NCBI GenBank assembly: GCA_045643165.1
Contig: JAZUKF010000221.1
Span: 1 to 11,309 of the forward strand
DNA: 11,309 nt
Reading direction: 5' to 3'
From: SIG575 sp045643165
Lineage (GTDB): Bacteria > Bacillota > Clostridia > Oscillospirales > Acutalibacteraceae
Within the stretch, counting starts at the first letter, position 1, and each line of letters begins with the position of its first letter. A program made the translations under genes and the position numbers. Positions 1 through 6,809 of this stretch are shown here, piece by piece. Under the pieces are notes generated by a model that saw nothing but the letters and a program-made list of their open reading frames with translations, was not told the origin of the DNA and did no database searches.

Positions 1-165
1 ATTGTTGGTGAGCATGAAATTATCTTCGCCGGAAATGACGAGGTTATTAAAATCAGCCACAGTGCAATGTCAAAGCAAATATTCGCAAACGGTTCCGTAA
101 ATGCCGCAAGGTTTATTTATAATAAAGAAAGCGGAATGTACTCAATGAAAGATATTGTTAAATAA
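1..165 (+). CDS. dapB: 4-hydroxy-tetrahydrodipicolinate reductase, C-terminal end (partial)
   Basis: Frame 1 is open from the window edge to a TAA at 163-165 and gives the last 54 residues of a protein. It contains GEHEIIFAGNDEVIKISH, followed by a segment with FANGSVNAARFI and the ending GMYSMKDIVK. This matches my memory of the DapB C-terminal domain, where a VGxHxVxFxGxxExIxIxH strand is followed by a helix with FAxGAxxAAxF and a GLYxMxDVL ending. DapB reduces the cyclic dihydrodipicolinate-type intermediate with NAD(P)H in the lysine and meso-diaminopimelate pathway, so it feeds peptidoglycan synthesis in the cytoplasm. The Rossmann domain and the catalytic His/Lys residues lie outside the window and cannot be checked. 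The gene is followed directly by a strong terminator, so it is probably the last gene of a dap-type operon lying to the left. Confidence 0.85.
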   Translation: MVGEHEIIFAGNDEVIKISHSAMSKQIFANGSVNAARFIYNKESGMYSMKDIVK

Positions 166-203
166 AAAATTGCCTCCTGATTTAACACCGGGAGGCAATT
201 TTT
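165..203. terminator. Bidirectional intrinsic terminator between dapB and the metallophosphoesterase gene
   Basis: A 13-bp perfect stem, AAAAATTGCCTCC (165-177) against GGAGGCAATTTTT (191-203), encloses a 13-nt loop. The A-run on the left arm and T-run on the right arm give a U-tract in both directions, so the hairpin can end dapB on the + strand and the three-gene operon on the - strand. The - strand stop codon (204-202) sits inside the stem, so the convergent genes share one compact signal. Confidence 0.92.
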
Positions 204-1902
204 ATAGTATGTTTATTCCTATTGCTTTTTGAAGATAAGATATTATCATTTTAGTATATAATATATATTTTTCCGTCAGGTAGTTTATGTTTGAAGTGAT
301 ATTTTTAAGGTTATCGTGATTTTCATAGCCTTCCAGTATGCCGTTATTGTCGTCAACACCGTCATTGTCGAAAGCAAATTTATAAATAATGGGTGATGCA
401 ATTCCGATAAAAATATATTCTGCTTTATTGAACGGTCCGTTTTTATCAATTCTCTTTATGATTAAATCTTTTGTAATTCCGTCAACGCCGAATTGTTTCA
501 AAAAATTATTGACTGTTTTTAAAATAACTTCATCATTTACCTTTGATAAATCATCCTTTAAAATTACGGAAACAGCTTTGAGGAAAATTTGTATTTCATC
601 ACTTGATAAATCGAATTTTTCACCGCCGGAATAATGATATGCCACAAGTTCCGTCGCAAGGTCCCAAACGGATTTGTATTCAGAGCGTGGCAACGTGATT
701 GAAAATTCCTTTGCAACCTGTTCCAAACTGTTTTCACCGTAGAGGGGCATATTTAATAATTCAAGCAATCTGCTGACCGCATTTTTTACGGCATCATAGT
801 AGATTGCATTTTCTTTTATTTTCAGTTTTTCCATTGACAGGGAAAGTTCAAGTCTGTATTTAATTCCCGCTTTCAAAAATGATTTTGAATATGATGTTAA
901 ATCCTTTTTCATTAAGTCAAGCTGTTCTTTTGTATAGCCTTTAACCGATGAAGATAAAGCATTTAAATCAATACCGTTAACGGATTCAGAAGTATATTTT
1001 ATTTCATCATCGCTTAAATTGATTATCCTGTAATCAAGGGGATACATGGTCAGAGACGTTGTTGCAAAATCATAAATTTTGTTTCCGGAAATGCTCGTAT
1101 ATGAAGTTACATCGGAACAATGCTCATGACCTGTAAAGACAAGTTTAATTCCCCAATCGGCAAACAGTTCGGCCGTTGTAAAATGAAATTTAACGATAAA
1201 ATTTCTGCTGAATATTCTTTGTACAGGCATGTGGTCTAAAAGATTATGGTGCATCATCAAAATGGGAAATCTACCGTCTTTTTCGGCTTTTTCAGTCTGC
1301 TTTTTAACCCAACTTATTTTATCGGCTGTCATTCCGTCCTCGGTGGACTTTGTTTTATGGTTTGAGTCAAGAGCAATCAATCTGTATTTTTTACCGAGAT
1401 TTGCGGTATATGAACAGTCATCTTTGCGTGTTGACAATGCTTCATCATAGCCGAATTCGTGATAAATCTTCTTGAATACGTCAAAATTTGTATTACTTTC
1501 TTCACTTGCATCATGGTTTCCGTTGATTACATAAATCTGTTTACCGGTTTCTTTTTCAAATTTTCTGAATTTTTCTGCAACAGCAATATGGTCATCTGTT
1601 AAAGTTCTTCCGTTGTCAGCCATATCACCGGAAATCAACACAAACTGAATTTTATCGTTTTCGGCACATTCTTCCAAAAAACTGTCTATGATAAATCCGC
1701 TTTCATTTTCCATGGCACAACGTCTGTTTGCATACCAGAAAACGGAGTCATCAATATTCTTTTCAAGTTTTTCCGACGGTTTATTATAATGTAAATCGCT
1801 TGCAACGGCAAAGCATGTATCATTATTTCCCGTACCAAAGCACATTACGGATGTCGAAAGAGCAATGATTATAATTAAAATTACAGATAATATTTTTTTC
1901 AT
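202..1902 (-). CDS. Exported calcineurin-like metallophosphoesterase with unassigned C-terminal domain
   Basis: This 566-residue protein begins with a signal peptide (MKK, then a run of Ile/Leu/Val to about residue 23). It carries the full calcineurin-type metal-binding set: SDLH (D36, H38), SGDMADNG (D93), GNHD (N129, H130), MMHHN (H218/H219) and TGHEH (H259, H261). It should be an exported, di-metal phosphomono- or phosphodiesterase; the substrate is not evident. The domain ends near residue 295. The remaining 270 residues are mostly helical, contain an acidic stretch DNDGVDDNNG (512-521), match no family I recognise, and end in a hydrophobic tail. I place the start at 1902 rather than at the in-frame ATG at 1923, because AAGGA (1915-1911) lies 8 nt upstream and residue 1 then begins a normal signal peptide. 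It is the last gene of the operon, 11 bp after the deacetylase gene. Confidence 0.88.
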   Translation of the reverse strand: MKKILSVILIIIIALSTSVMCFGTGNNDTCFAVASDLHYNKPSEKLEKNIDDSVFWYANRRCAMENESGFIIDSFLEECAENDKIQFVLISGDMADNGRTLTDDHIAVAEKFRKFEKETGKQIYVINGNHDASEESNTNFDVFKKIYHEFGYDEALSTRKDDCSYTANLGKKYRLIALDSNHKTKSTEDGMTADKISWVKKQTEKAEKDGRFPILMMHHNLLDHMPVQRIFSRNFIVKFHFTTAELFADWGIKLVFTGHEHCSDVTSYTSISGNKIYDFATTSLTMYPLDYRIINLSDDEIKYTSESVNGIDLNALSSSVKGYTKEQLDLMKKDLTSYSKSFLKAGIKYRLELSLSMEKLKIKENAIYYDAVKNAVSRLLELLNMPLYGENSLEQVAKEFSITLPRSEYKSVWDLATELVAYHYSGGEKFDLSSDEIQIFLKAVSVILKDDLSKVNDEVILKTVNNFLKQFGVDGITKDLIIKRIDKNGPFNKAEYIFIGIASPIIYKFAFDNDGVDDNNGILEGYENHDNLKNITSNINYLTEKYILYTKMIISYLQKAIGINIL

Positions 1903-1910
1903 AAAAAACA

Positions 1911-1915
1911 TCCTT
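1911..1915 (-). promoter_or_regulatory. Ribosome binding site that sets the metallophosphoesterase start
   Basis: AAGGA on the - strand overlaps the TAA stop (1916-1914) of the upstream deacetylase gene and lies 8 nt before the ATG at 1902. The ATG at 1923 would overlap the upstream gene, has no such site, and would add seven residues before the signal peptide. The arrangement suggests translational coupling. Confidence 0.7.
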
Positions 1916-2774
1916 ATTTCCATGAGGGAATTTCATTTTTGAATAAAAGATAAAATTCGGCATTAGTAACGCAGACAATATCTTTTTCTTTTGTAATCAG
2001 TTTAAGTATTTCTTCCAATCTGTCATAACTTCCGACAAGGTCAAATTCATATCCGTGTCCCCATAAATATAATAACATATCTTTGCTACAGGGTGCTTCA
2101 ATAAACTGTTTTGTTAATTCAACGGCTCTGCTGTCCAAAATGGTAGTAGTCGGAAGCCATTTCATAAAATATTGAGGTAAATCAAATGATAAAGTTCCGG
2201 TTGTTCCCCGTGCAAAACGGATTGAAGTATATTTTAAAACCTGCTCAATGGTTTTATCGGTATATTCCGTATCACCGCCGGGCCATGCCATACCGAGAGG
2301 TTTGATGCCGGTTATTTTGTAAATATTATAAGCATCGTTTTCAACTTCTCTGCGTAAATTAAAAGCATCGTCATCATAGCACATCATCGAAACATGATGA
2401 AGTGTATGAACTTCCACATCAAATCCGTCATAAATACCGGATTTAAGTTCTTTTTTTGTAAAGCGTTGATGCTTTACGTTAGGATTGCCTGAAATTTCTC
2501 CAACCCAATCCCAACTTTCACCGCATAGTCCTGTGTTAATGTTGAATGTACAGCAATGAACATTATATTTTTTGAGGATTTCCATTATTTTTAAATCCTG
2601 TGTTATACCGTCATCAAAACTTAACGTGAAATATTTTTTCGGAGTACCGTCTCTTACCAATTCAACAGGTAATGTTGCACTTTGAGGTTTAATGATATTA
2701 TTGCAATAAAAAGTTGAAAAGAAAGTAATAATAACCGCTAAAATCATTGAAAAGAAACTTTTGATTTTTAACAT
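1914..2774 (-). CDS. Polysaccharide deacetylase family protein (CE4/NodB-like), membrane-anchored or secreted
   Basis: This 286-residue protein has a hydrophobic N-terminal segment (about residues 7-24) that serves as a signal peptide or anchor. The NodB fold motifs are visible: LSFDDG (D54 catalytic base, D55 metal ligand), HTLHH fitting HxxxH (H123, H127 metal ligands), AWPGG as a divergent motif 3, KWLP in the motif 4 region, and LYLWGHG (H240) as motif 5. The Asp-His-His metal triad is intact, so it is probably an active metal-dependent deacetylase. Family members remove N-acetyl groups from peptidoglycan, chitooligosaccharides or exopolysaccharide, or O-acetyl groups from xylan; the substrate cannot be chosen here. 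The start is the ATG at 2774, with GAGG (2786-2783) 8 nt upstream; a GTG at 2783 is in frame but overlaps that site. It is the middle gene of the operon, 15 bp after the esterase gene. Confidence 0.85.
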   Translation of the reverse strand: MLKIKSFFSMILAVIITFFSTFYCNNIIKPQSATLPVELVRDGTPKKYFTLSFDDGITQDLKIMEILKKYNVHCCTFNINTGLCGESWDWVGEISGNPNVKHQRFTKKELKSGIYDGFDVEVHTLHHVSMMCYDDDAFNLRREVENDAYNIYKITGIKPLGMAWPGGDTEYTDKTIEQVLKYTSIRFARGTTGTLSFDLPQYFMKWLPTTTILDSRAVELTKQFIEAPCSKDMLLYLWGHGYEFDLVGSYDRLEEILKLITKEKDIVCVTNAEFYLLFKNEIPSWK

Positions 2775-2780
2775 TTTATT

Positions 2781-2786
2781 CACCTC
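2781..2786 (-). promoter_or_regulatory. Ribosome binding site that sets the deacetylase start
   Basis: The - strand reads GAGGTGAATAAAATG, with GAGG 8 nt before the ATG at 2774. The embedded in-frame GTG (2783-2781) is part of the site itself and so is unlikely to be the initiator. An almost identical leader, GAGGTAAATAAAATG, precedes the LCAT-like gene. Confidence 0.65.
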
Positions 2787-2789
2787 AGA

Positions 2790-5021
2790 TTATATCTTGA
2801 AAAGATATGAAAAAATAAATCCTTTTATTCCGAGATATATGGTATTTAAAATAATTGAAATGAATTTCATATTTGTTTTATGACTAACGTTTGTATCATA
2901 ACTGAATTCAAAATCGTCCATATCAAAGTTTGCTTCGCCGTTTGATGAAAAGTCAAGTTTGAATTTGCTGATATCGTTCAAAAAGATTTTACCGTTCAAC
3001 TCAACGGTATCAACATTTCCGAAAAGATAAATTCTTGATAAGTCAAGTTCTACCGTATGCCATTTTCCGTCTGCCGGGACGGTAAATTCCGTACTGTTCG
3101 TTCCGCTTACGGCAGGGGAGAACCACATCTTTTCATTCAAATAAATATTTGCGGAATTTAATGTTATTTCATTCTCTCCGGTGTTTCTGATTTTAAAAGA
3201 AAGCGAACCGTATTTAGAAAAATCTCTCGTGGTTTCTTTAAATTTAACGGAATCATCACCGATTTTTATTCTGTAAATCTGATAGAATGAAAAATTCTTT
3301 TCACTTGAATTTACTTTTAATCCGGCCGAACCCTTATAGGCACTTCCTTTGCTTATAAAATAAGAAGCGTTTGAACAATCCCATATATCATAAAATCCCG
3401 TCATTAAATCTTCATTAACCATTCTCCAGTACTGCTTCTGCTCGCAGTCTGTCCAGGGCATTTCGTAATAGAAAAATGTGTTGTATTTTTCATCCGTTAC
3501 AAAAGGTGATGCAGGCATAAACAATTCGCCGTTAAGAGTGGAATAAAGATTTGCACGGCAATTATTTTGAGAGAAAGAATATGTTGCCGATTTCGGCATT
3601 TTTATTTTATCATTATGTATTTTTACAGTATCATCCGAAACGATTTCAGCATCCGCCTTGTAGTATATTCCGTCCTCACCGCATATTGCAAAATCGTAAA
3701 GCACTTCGCCTTTACATCTGAGTCCGTCGCCCACATTGTTTAACGTAACAAAAATATCACTGCCTTTAATGTATGATGATTTAATTGAAGCGGCAGTATA
3801 TGTTTTACTTTGAGAATAAACAAGACCTGATGCGGCTTGTCCCAATCTTTCACCGACGGGCTTTTTCGTCATGGGATGAATACTGCCTGATGATTTCAGA
3901 TATTCAAGGGAAATGTCTGAAATACAAGTCATTGCTCTGCTTGAAGGATCCTGCTTTTGAATTTCAGCAAGGTTTGCGTTAAATCCCTGTAAATGTAAAC
4001 CGCCGTCAACATAATCATATGGAGCGAGTTGTGTATAAACAAAGGGTAACTTGCCTTCGGTATAATTAAATGTTTTTGTATAGTCCTCTTGAAGTAAATC
4101 AACAAATCTTGTGTAATCCTTATATTCCCATTGTTCAAATATCTCGCTTTCCCCCTGATACCATACCAAACCTGAAATATTAAATCTTCTTAAGGGATAA
4201 ATTTTTGTGTTATAGTCCGCAGTCATACTGCTGACATAAGCATTTTCATCAGTTACCCAATTCTTTTCATTTAAATACTTATCTTTTTCTTTAAGACGTT
4301 TCATTATCACCGTGTCATTTTCAAGCGTATCTCTTGAAATCCATGCACGTATTGTTGAACCGCCTACCGAGGCGGAAAGAATACCTATGGGCATTTTAAG
4401 ATTTTCATAAAGTTTATATGCAAAATAGTATCCTACCGCACTTATAACACCTACATCTGCTTTATCGGAGCGGATCCAATATGCTCCCTCAATATTTTCC
4501 TGCTTATCATAAGGAACTTCTGTTGAACCGTTGAATGTGAGGTAAACGGGAACCTGAAGAAAACGCACCCATTTATTTCCGTAATTACCGCTTTTGACCA
4601 TTTCGTTCCATTCGCTTGAAGCATTTAAATTATAATTCATATTACTTTGACCGCTTGCAAGCCATAATTCACCGAAAACAATACCGATAAATGTTTTTAC
4701 AAGAACATTATCTTGATAAATATCAACCGTGTATTCATCAAAACTTCCCTTGGGTGCATCAAAACCGACTTCAAATTTTCCGTTACTGTTTGCTTTTGAT
4801 TGACCTTCGGAAACCGTTTTGCTCAAACTGTTTTTCAAAACGGCTTTTATCGTTGTTCCGTAAGTTGCATTTCCTGCGATAACAGCTTTTTTATTCTGTT
4901 CAAACAGCATATTGTCATTATAGAATGAGTAAAAAGTAATCTTATTCCTTGTTGCGTATGCAGGAACGGAAACTGCAAACACCGTTAAAATAACAAGTAT
5001 AAATGATATTATTTTTTTCAT
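2790..5021 (-). CDS. Secreted sialate-O-acetylesterase-like SGNH esterase with C-terminal beta-rich module
   Basis: This 743-residue protein starts with a clean signal peptide (MKK, hydrophobic core, AYA at 21-23). An N-terminal beta region (about 27-110) precedes the SGNH catalytic core: GELWLASGQSNM (nucleophile S126), GGSTIRAWIS (220-229), VWYQGESE (286-293), and SIHPMTKKPVGERL with H382. A second beta segment ends in MPASPF (502-507). This order is that of the sialate O-acetylesterase family (SIAE, SASA domain), which removes acetyl esters from sialic acids or, in bacterial relatives, from acetylated plant polysaccharides such as xylan. Residues from about 525 to 710 form a further module rich in alternating hydrophobic strands, ending ISKFKLDFSSNGEANFDMDD; it resembles a carbohydrate-binding jelly roll, but I cannot name the family. 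The protein ends in a strongly hydrophobic stretch (718-743). It is the first gene of the operon; AAGGA (5036-5032) lies 10 nt before the ATG. Confidence 0.9.
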   Translation of the reverse strand: MKKIISFILVILTVFAVSVPAYATRNKITFYSFYNDNMLFEQNKKAVIAGNATYGTTIKAVLKNSLSKTVSEGQSKANSNGKFEVGFDAPKGSFDEYTVDIYQDNVLVKTFIGIVFGELWLASGQSNMNYNLNASSEWNEMVKSGNYGNKWVRFLQVPVYLTFNGSTEVPYDKQENIEGAYWIRSDKADVGVISAVGYYFAYKLYENLKMPIGILSASVGGSTIRAWISRDTLENDTVIMKRLKEKDKYLNEKNWVTDENAYVSSMTADYNTKIYPLRRFNISGLVWYQGESEIFEQWEYKDYTRFVDLLQEDYTKTFNYTEGKLPFVYTQLAPYDYVDGGLHLQGFNANLAEIQKQDPSSRAMTCISDISLEYLKSSGSIHPMTKKPVGERLGQAASGLVYSQSKTYTAASIKSSYIKGSDIFVTLNNVGDGLRCKGEVLYDFAICGEDGIYYKADAEIVSDDTVKIHNDKIKMPKSATYSFSQNNCRANLYSTLNGELFMPASPFVTDEKYNTFFYYEMPWTDCEQKQYWRMVNEDLMTGFYDIWDCSNASYFISKGSAYKGSAGLKVNSSEKNFSFYQIYRIKIGDDSVKFKETTRDFSKYGSLSFKIRNTGENEITLNSANIYLNEKMWFSPAVSGTNSTEFTVPADGKWHTVELDLSRIYLFGNVDTVELNGKIFLNDISKFKLDFSSNGEANFDMDDFEFSYDTNVSHKTNMKFISIILNTIYLGIKGFIFSYLFKI

Positions 5022-5059
5022 TATAAATCATTCCTTTACCATAAAATTACATTACTTTG

Positions 5060-5088
5060 ATTTTATCATAATAAAATATTTTTTTCAA
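5060..5088 (-). promoter_or_regulatory. SigA-type promoter of the three-gene esterase operon
   Basis: On the - strand a -35 box TTGAAA (5088-5083) and a -10 box TAAAAT (5065-5060) are separated by exactly 17 nt in AT-rich DNA. The predicted start near 5052 leaves a leader of about 30 nt before the ATG. It lies just downstream of the terminator of the LCAT-like gene, so the operon appears to be transcribed independently. I see no internal promoter in the 11-15 bp gaps between the three genes. Confidence 0.72.
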
Positions 5089-5103
5089 TATTTATATAGG
5101 AAA

Positions 5104-5135
5104 ATCCCCGAAAATCATTTCTGAAATTCGGGGAT
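5104..5135 (-). terminator. Probable terminator of the LCAT-like hydrolase gene
   Basis: A 9-bp stem ATCCCCGAA (5104-5112) against TTCGGGGAT (5127-5135), with a 14-nt loop, lies 6 bp past the stop codon of the gene. On the - strand the stem is followed by only a short T-run (TTTT, partly inside the stem), so termination may be incomplete and some read-through into the esterase operon is possible. Confidence 0.65.
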
Positions 5136-5141
5136 AAATAA

Positions 5142-6662
5142 TTATTTTGAAATAAGGTTGTTAATGCAGTAGAATATTTTAGCAAATATGTCAAACCATG
5201 TGTCTGTTAACAGTTCGTAACTTGAATATTTATAATTCTGAAGGGGTACGAATGAGTCCGTTCTGTTAACGTATTTTAAGAACTGCGGGAATTTTGCACT
5301 GTCGTGAATTGTTGCAATTCTTCCGTCAACACCGTTTAAGATAAAATTATGTAATCTATCTAAATCATCGCACCAATTTGAATGGGGCAGACCTTTTACA
5401 AACCATGTATATTCCGGATATCTGCATGTTGAAGCATCAATCATATTGTCATAGGAAACGTGGTTATGACCGCAATCGGTTTTGACTTGCTTGTAATTAT
5501 CGCCGAGAGTACCGACAACGGATGAACAAGTTGCACCGAAACTTGAATAACCGGTATCTACAACGGTATCGCTCATTACGTCATATCTTCCGAGAACGGG
5601 GAAATCTTGTAAACCGTATTTTGAAACTATACCGAAGTTATGACCGTCTGCAATAAATTTGTCAAAAAGTTTACCGTTGTTTTGCTGAACGTCTTTATGA
5701 TATAAATCAATTTTCTTTATAAGACCTTCGTATTTCTTTGTATCTTTAAATAATTCTTTTTTGCATATATCATACAAATCATCGGGAACAAGGCACCACA
5801 TACCGGGGAGAGTAACAAAAACATCGGTCAATGAAACATAAATATCATCACCGCAGTTTTTGATAATGTCATTTACGAAGTTTTCAAGGTTTCTGCCTGT
5901 CATGGTTTTGGAAAGAGCTGCAACAATATTTCCCAAAAGCTGCATTTTCATATCGTCTTGAAACAAATCGCAAATATATCTGCTTAATGCTACGTTTGAA
6001 TAATCGAGTTGCTTTGCAAAAGGTTGTCCGCAACTGCTGACACCGTTAAATGCAGGTGCGGTCAATACGACACTTTTAACTTTTCCGTATCCGAACTGCT
6101 GGAGATATGCACAGGAGATGGCTGAACCCATGCTGAATCCGATAAGATTTACTTTTTCGTGATTAGTCTTTGAAAGAAGATTATTTATAAAATCATCAAG
6201 TTGTTTTGCAACGTCCATGGGATCAAGACGCCAGTCATAGTAAAAACTGTATTCACCGCCGTGATTGGTATATCTGTTATCCGAATAATCCCATTTTATG
6301 CCTGTATTTTCTTTAATATTTCCGTTTGCATCACAACCGAAATCTCTCATGGCTTTAAGGAAAACAGAGTTTACAGCCTCGGAAAGTTTAGAATAATTTT
6401 TAGTAAGAAGGAAATTTGAAAGATTTAAAATATCTTTATTGGAAATCAATTTCATAATACCGTTAACATCCGGGGGGAATATAATTTCCTCGTTAGGTTG
6501 ACCGGGATTTCTGTAAATTTCTTTGGTATTGATACCTGTTACAAAAACCGTCGGAGTTGAACCGCAGTCGCAGTAATATTTTGCAAAACCGCAGATTGAG
6601 AGTGAAGATAAAATCAGCAATGCCAACATCACCGAAATTACTCTTGTAAAAACTTTTTTCAT
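5142..6662 (-). CDS. Exported LCAT-like alpha/beta hydrolase (lipase or acyltransferase family)
   Basis: This 506-residue protein has an N-terminal signal peptide (MKK, then a Leu/Ile core to about residue 24). The alpha/beta-hydrolase signs are TPTVFVTGI near the oxyanion strand (36-44), FYYDWRLDP (140-148), and the nucleophile elbow VNLIGFSMGSA with S177. The YDWR element combined with G-F-S-M-G points to the lecithin:cholesterol acyltransferase family. Bacterial homologues are exported esterases or lipases, while eukaryotic ones transfer acyl chains from phospholipids. The acid and His of the triad should lie C-terminal; the segment with SNWCDDLDRLHNF is one candidate region, but I cannot fix the residues. 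Several Cys pairs in the mature part could form disulfides. The last 18 residues are a hydrophobic tail. The start is the ATG at 6662, with GAGG 8 nt upstream; the ATG at 6683 would lie only a few bases from the predicted transcription start. It is monocistronic, with its own promoter and terminator. Confidence 0.8.
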   Translation of the reverse strand: MKKVFTRVISVMLALLILSSLSICGFAKYYCDCGSTPTVFVTGINTKEIYRNPGQPNEEIIFPPDVNGIMKLISNKDILNLSNFLLTKNYSKLSEAVNSVFLKAMRDFGCDANGNIKENTGIKWDYSDNRYTNHGGEYSFYYDWRLDPMDVAKQLDDFINNLLSKTNHEKVNLIGFSMGSAISCAYLQQFGYGKVKSVVLTAPAFNGVSSCGQPFAKQLDYSNVALSRYICDLFQDDMKMQLLGNIVAALSKTMTGRNLENFVNDIIKNCGDDIYVSLTDVFVTLPGMWCLVPDDLYDICKKELFKDTKKYEGLIKKIDLYHKDVQQNNGKLFDKFIADGHNFGIVSKYGLQDFPVLGRYDVMSDTVVDTGYSSFGATCSSVVGTLGDNYKQVKTDCGHNHVSYDNMIDASTCRYPEYTWFVKGLPHSNWCDDLDRLHNFILNGVDGRIATIHDSAKFPQFLKYVNRTDSFVPLQNYKYSSYELLTDTWFDIFAKIFYCINNLISK

Positions 6663-6669
6663 TTTATTT

Positions 6670-6676
6670 ACCTCGC
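6670..6676 (-). promoter_or_regulatory. Ribosome binding site that sets the LCAT-like hydrolase start
   Basis: The - strand reads GCGAGGT followed by AAATAAA and ATG (6662), so GAGG (6674-6671) is spaced 8 nt from the start. The in-frame ATG at 6683 has no site upstream and would put seven charged residues before the signal peptide. Confidence 0.7.
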
Positions 6677-6693
6677 TTTTCATATATAAGTAG

Positions 6694-6722
6694 ATTTTAA
6701 CATTATTTCTTTAATACGTCAA
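6694..6722 (-). promoter_or_regulatory. SigA-type promoter of the LCAT-like hydrolase gene
   Basis: On the - strand TTGACG (6722-6717) and TAAAAT (6699-6694) are separated by 17 nt. The predicted start is near 6687, giving a leader of roughly 25 nt to the ATG at 6662. The promoter points away from the gntR promoter, and the two -35 boxes are almost 60 bp apart, so the divergent promoters need not interfere. No palindrome is seen at this promoter. Confidence 0.72.
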
Positions 6723-6780
6723 TATTTATTCATAAAATATATTTATTTTTTAAAGTTTTAACATTTTTTCCGAAAAGGTA

Positions 6781-6809
6781 TTGACAATAGTCAAACAGGG
6801 TGGTATTAT
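6781..6809 (+). promoter_or_regulatory. SigA-type promoter of the gntR-ABC-permease operon
   Basis: A perfect -35 box TTGACA (6781-6786) and a near-perfect -10 box TATTAT (6804-6809) are 17 nt apart. A very AT-rich stretch (6721-6775) upstream could act as an UP element. A promoter this strong in front of a repressor gene fits tight control by the palindrome that follows it. Confidence 0.85.

Noticed and set aside
340..369. Dockerin or EF-hand-like calcium loop (DNDGVDDNNG) in the metallophosphoesterase
   Set aside because: Spacing does not fit DxDxDGxxxxxE or the doubled dockerin repeat. I keep it only as an acidic stretch.
389..634. Short + strand open frame inside the metallophosphoesterase gene (likewise 1229-1450, 3785-3982, 4691-4882, 6201-6419)
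   Set aside because: These are shadow frames of well-supported - strand genes and have no start signals or recognisable protein features.
1821..1850. Possible lipoprotein cleavage site in the metallophosphoesterase signal (SVMC), and likewise LSIC in the LCAT-like protein
   Set aside because: The residue before Cys is Met or Ile, not the small residue required by a lipobox, so an ordinary signal peptide is more likely.
6695..6765. Direct repeat TTTTAACATT at 6695-6704 and 6756-6765
   Set aside because: Ten AT-rich bases repeated once in an AT-rich intergenic region can easily be chance, and one copy simply overlaps the -10 box.
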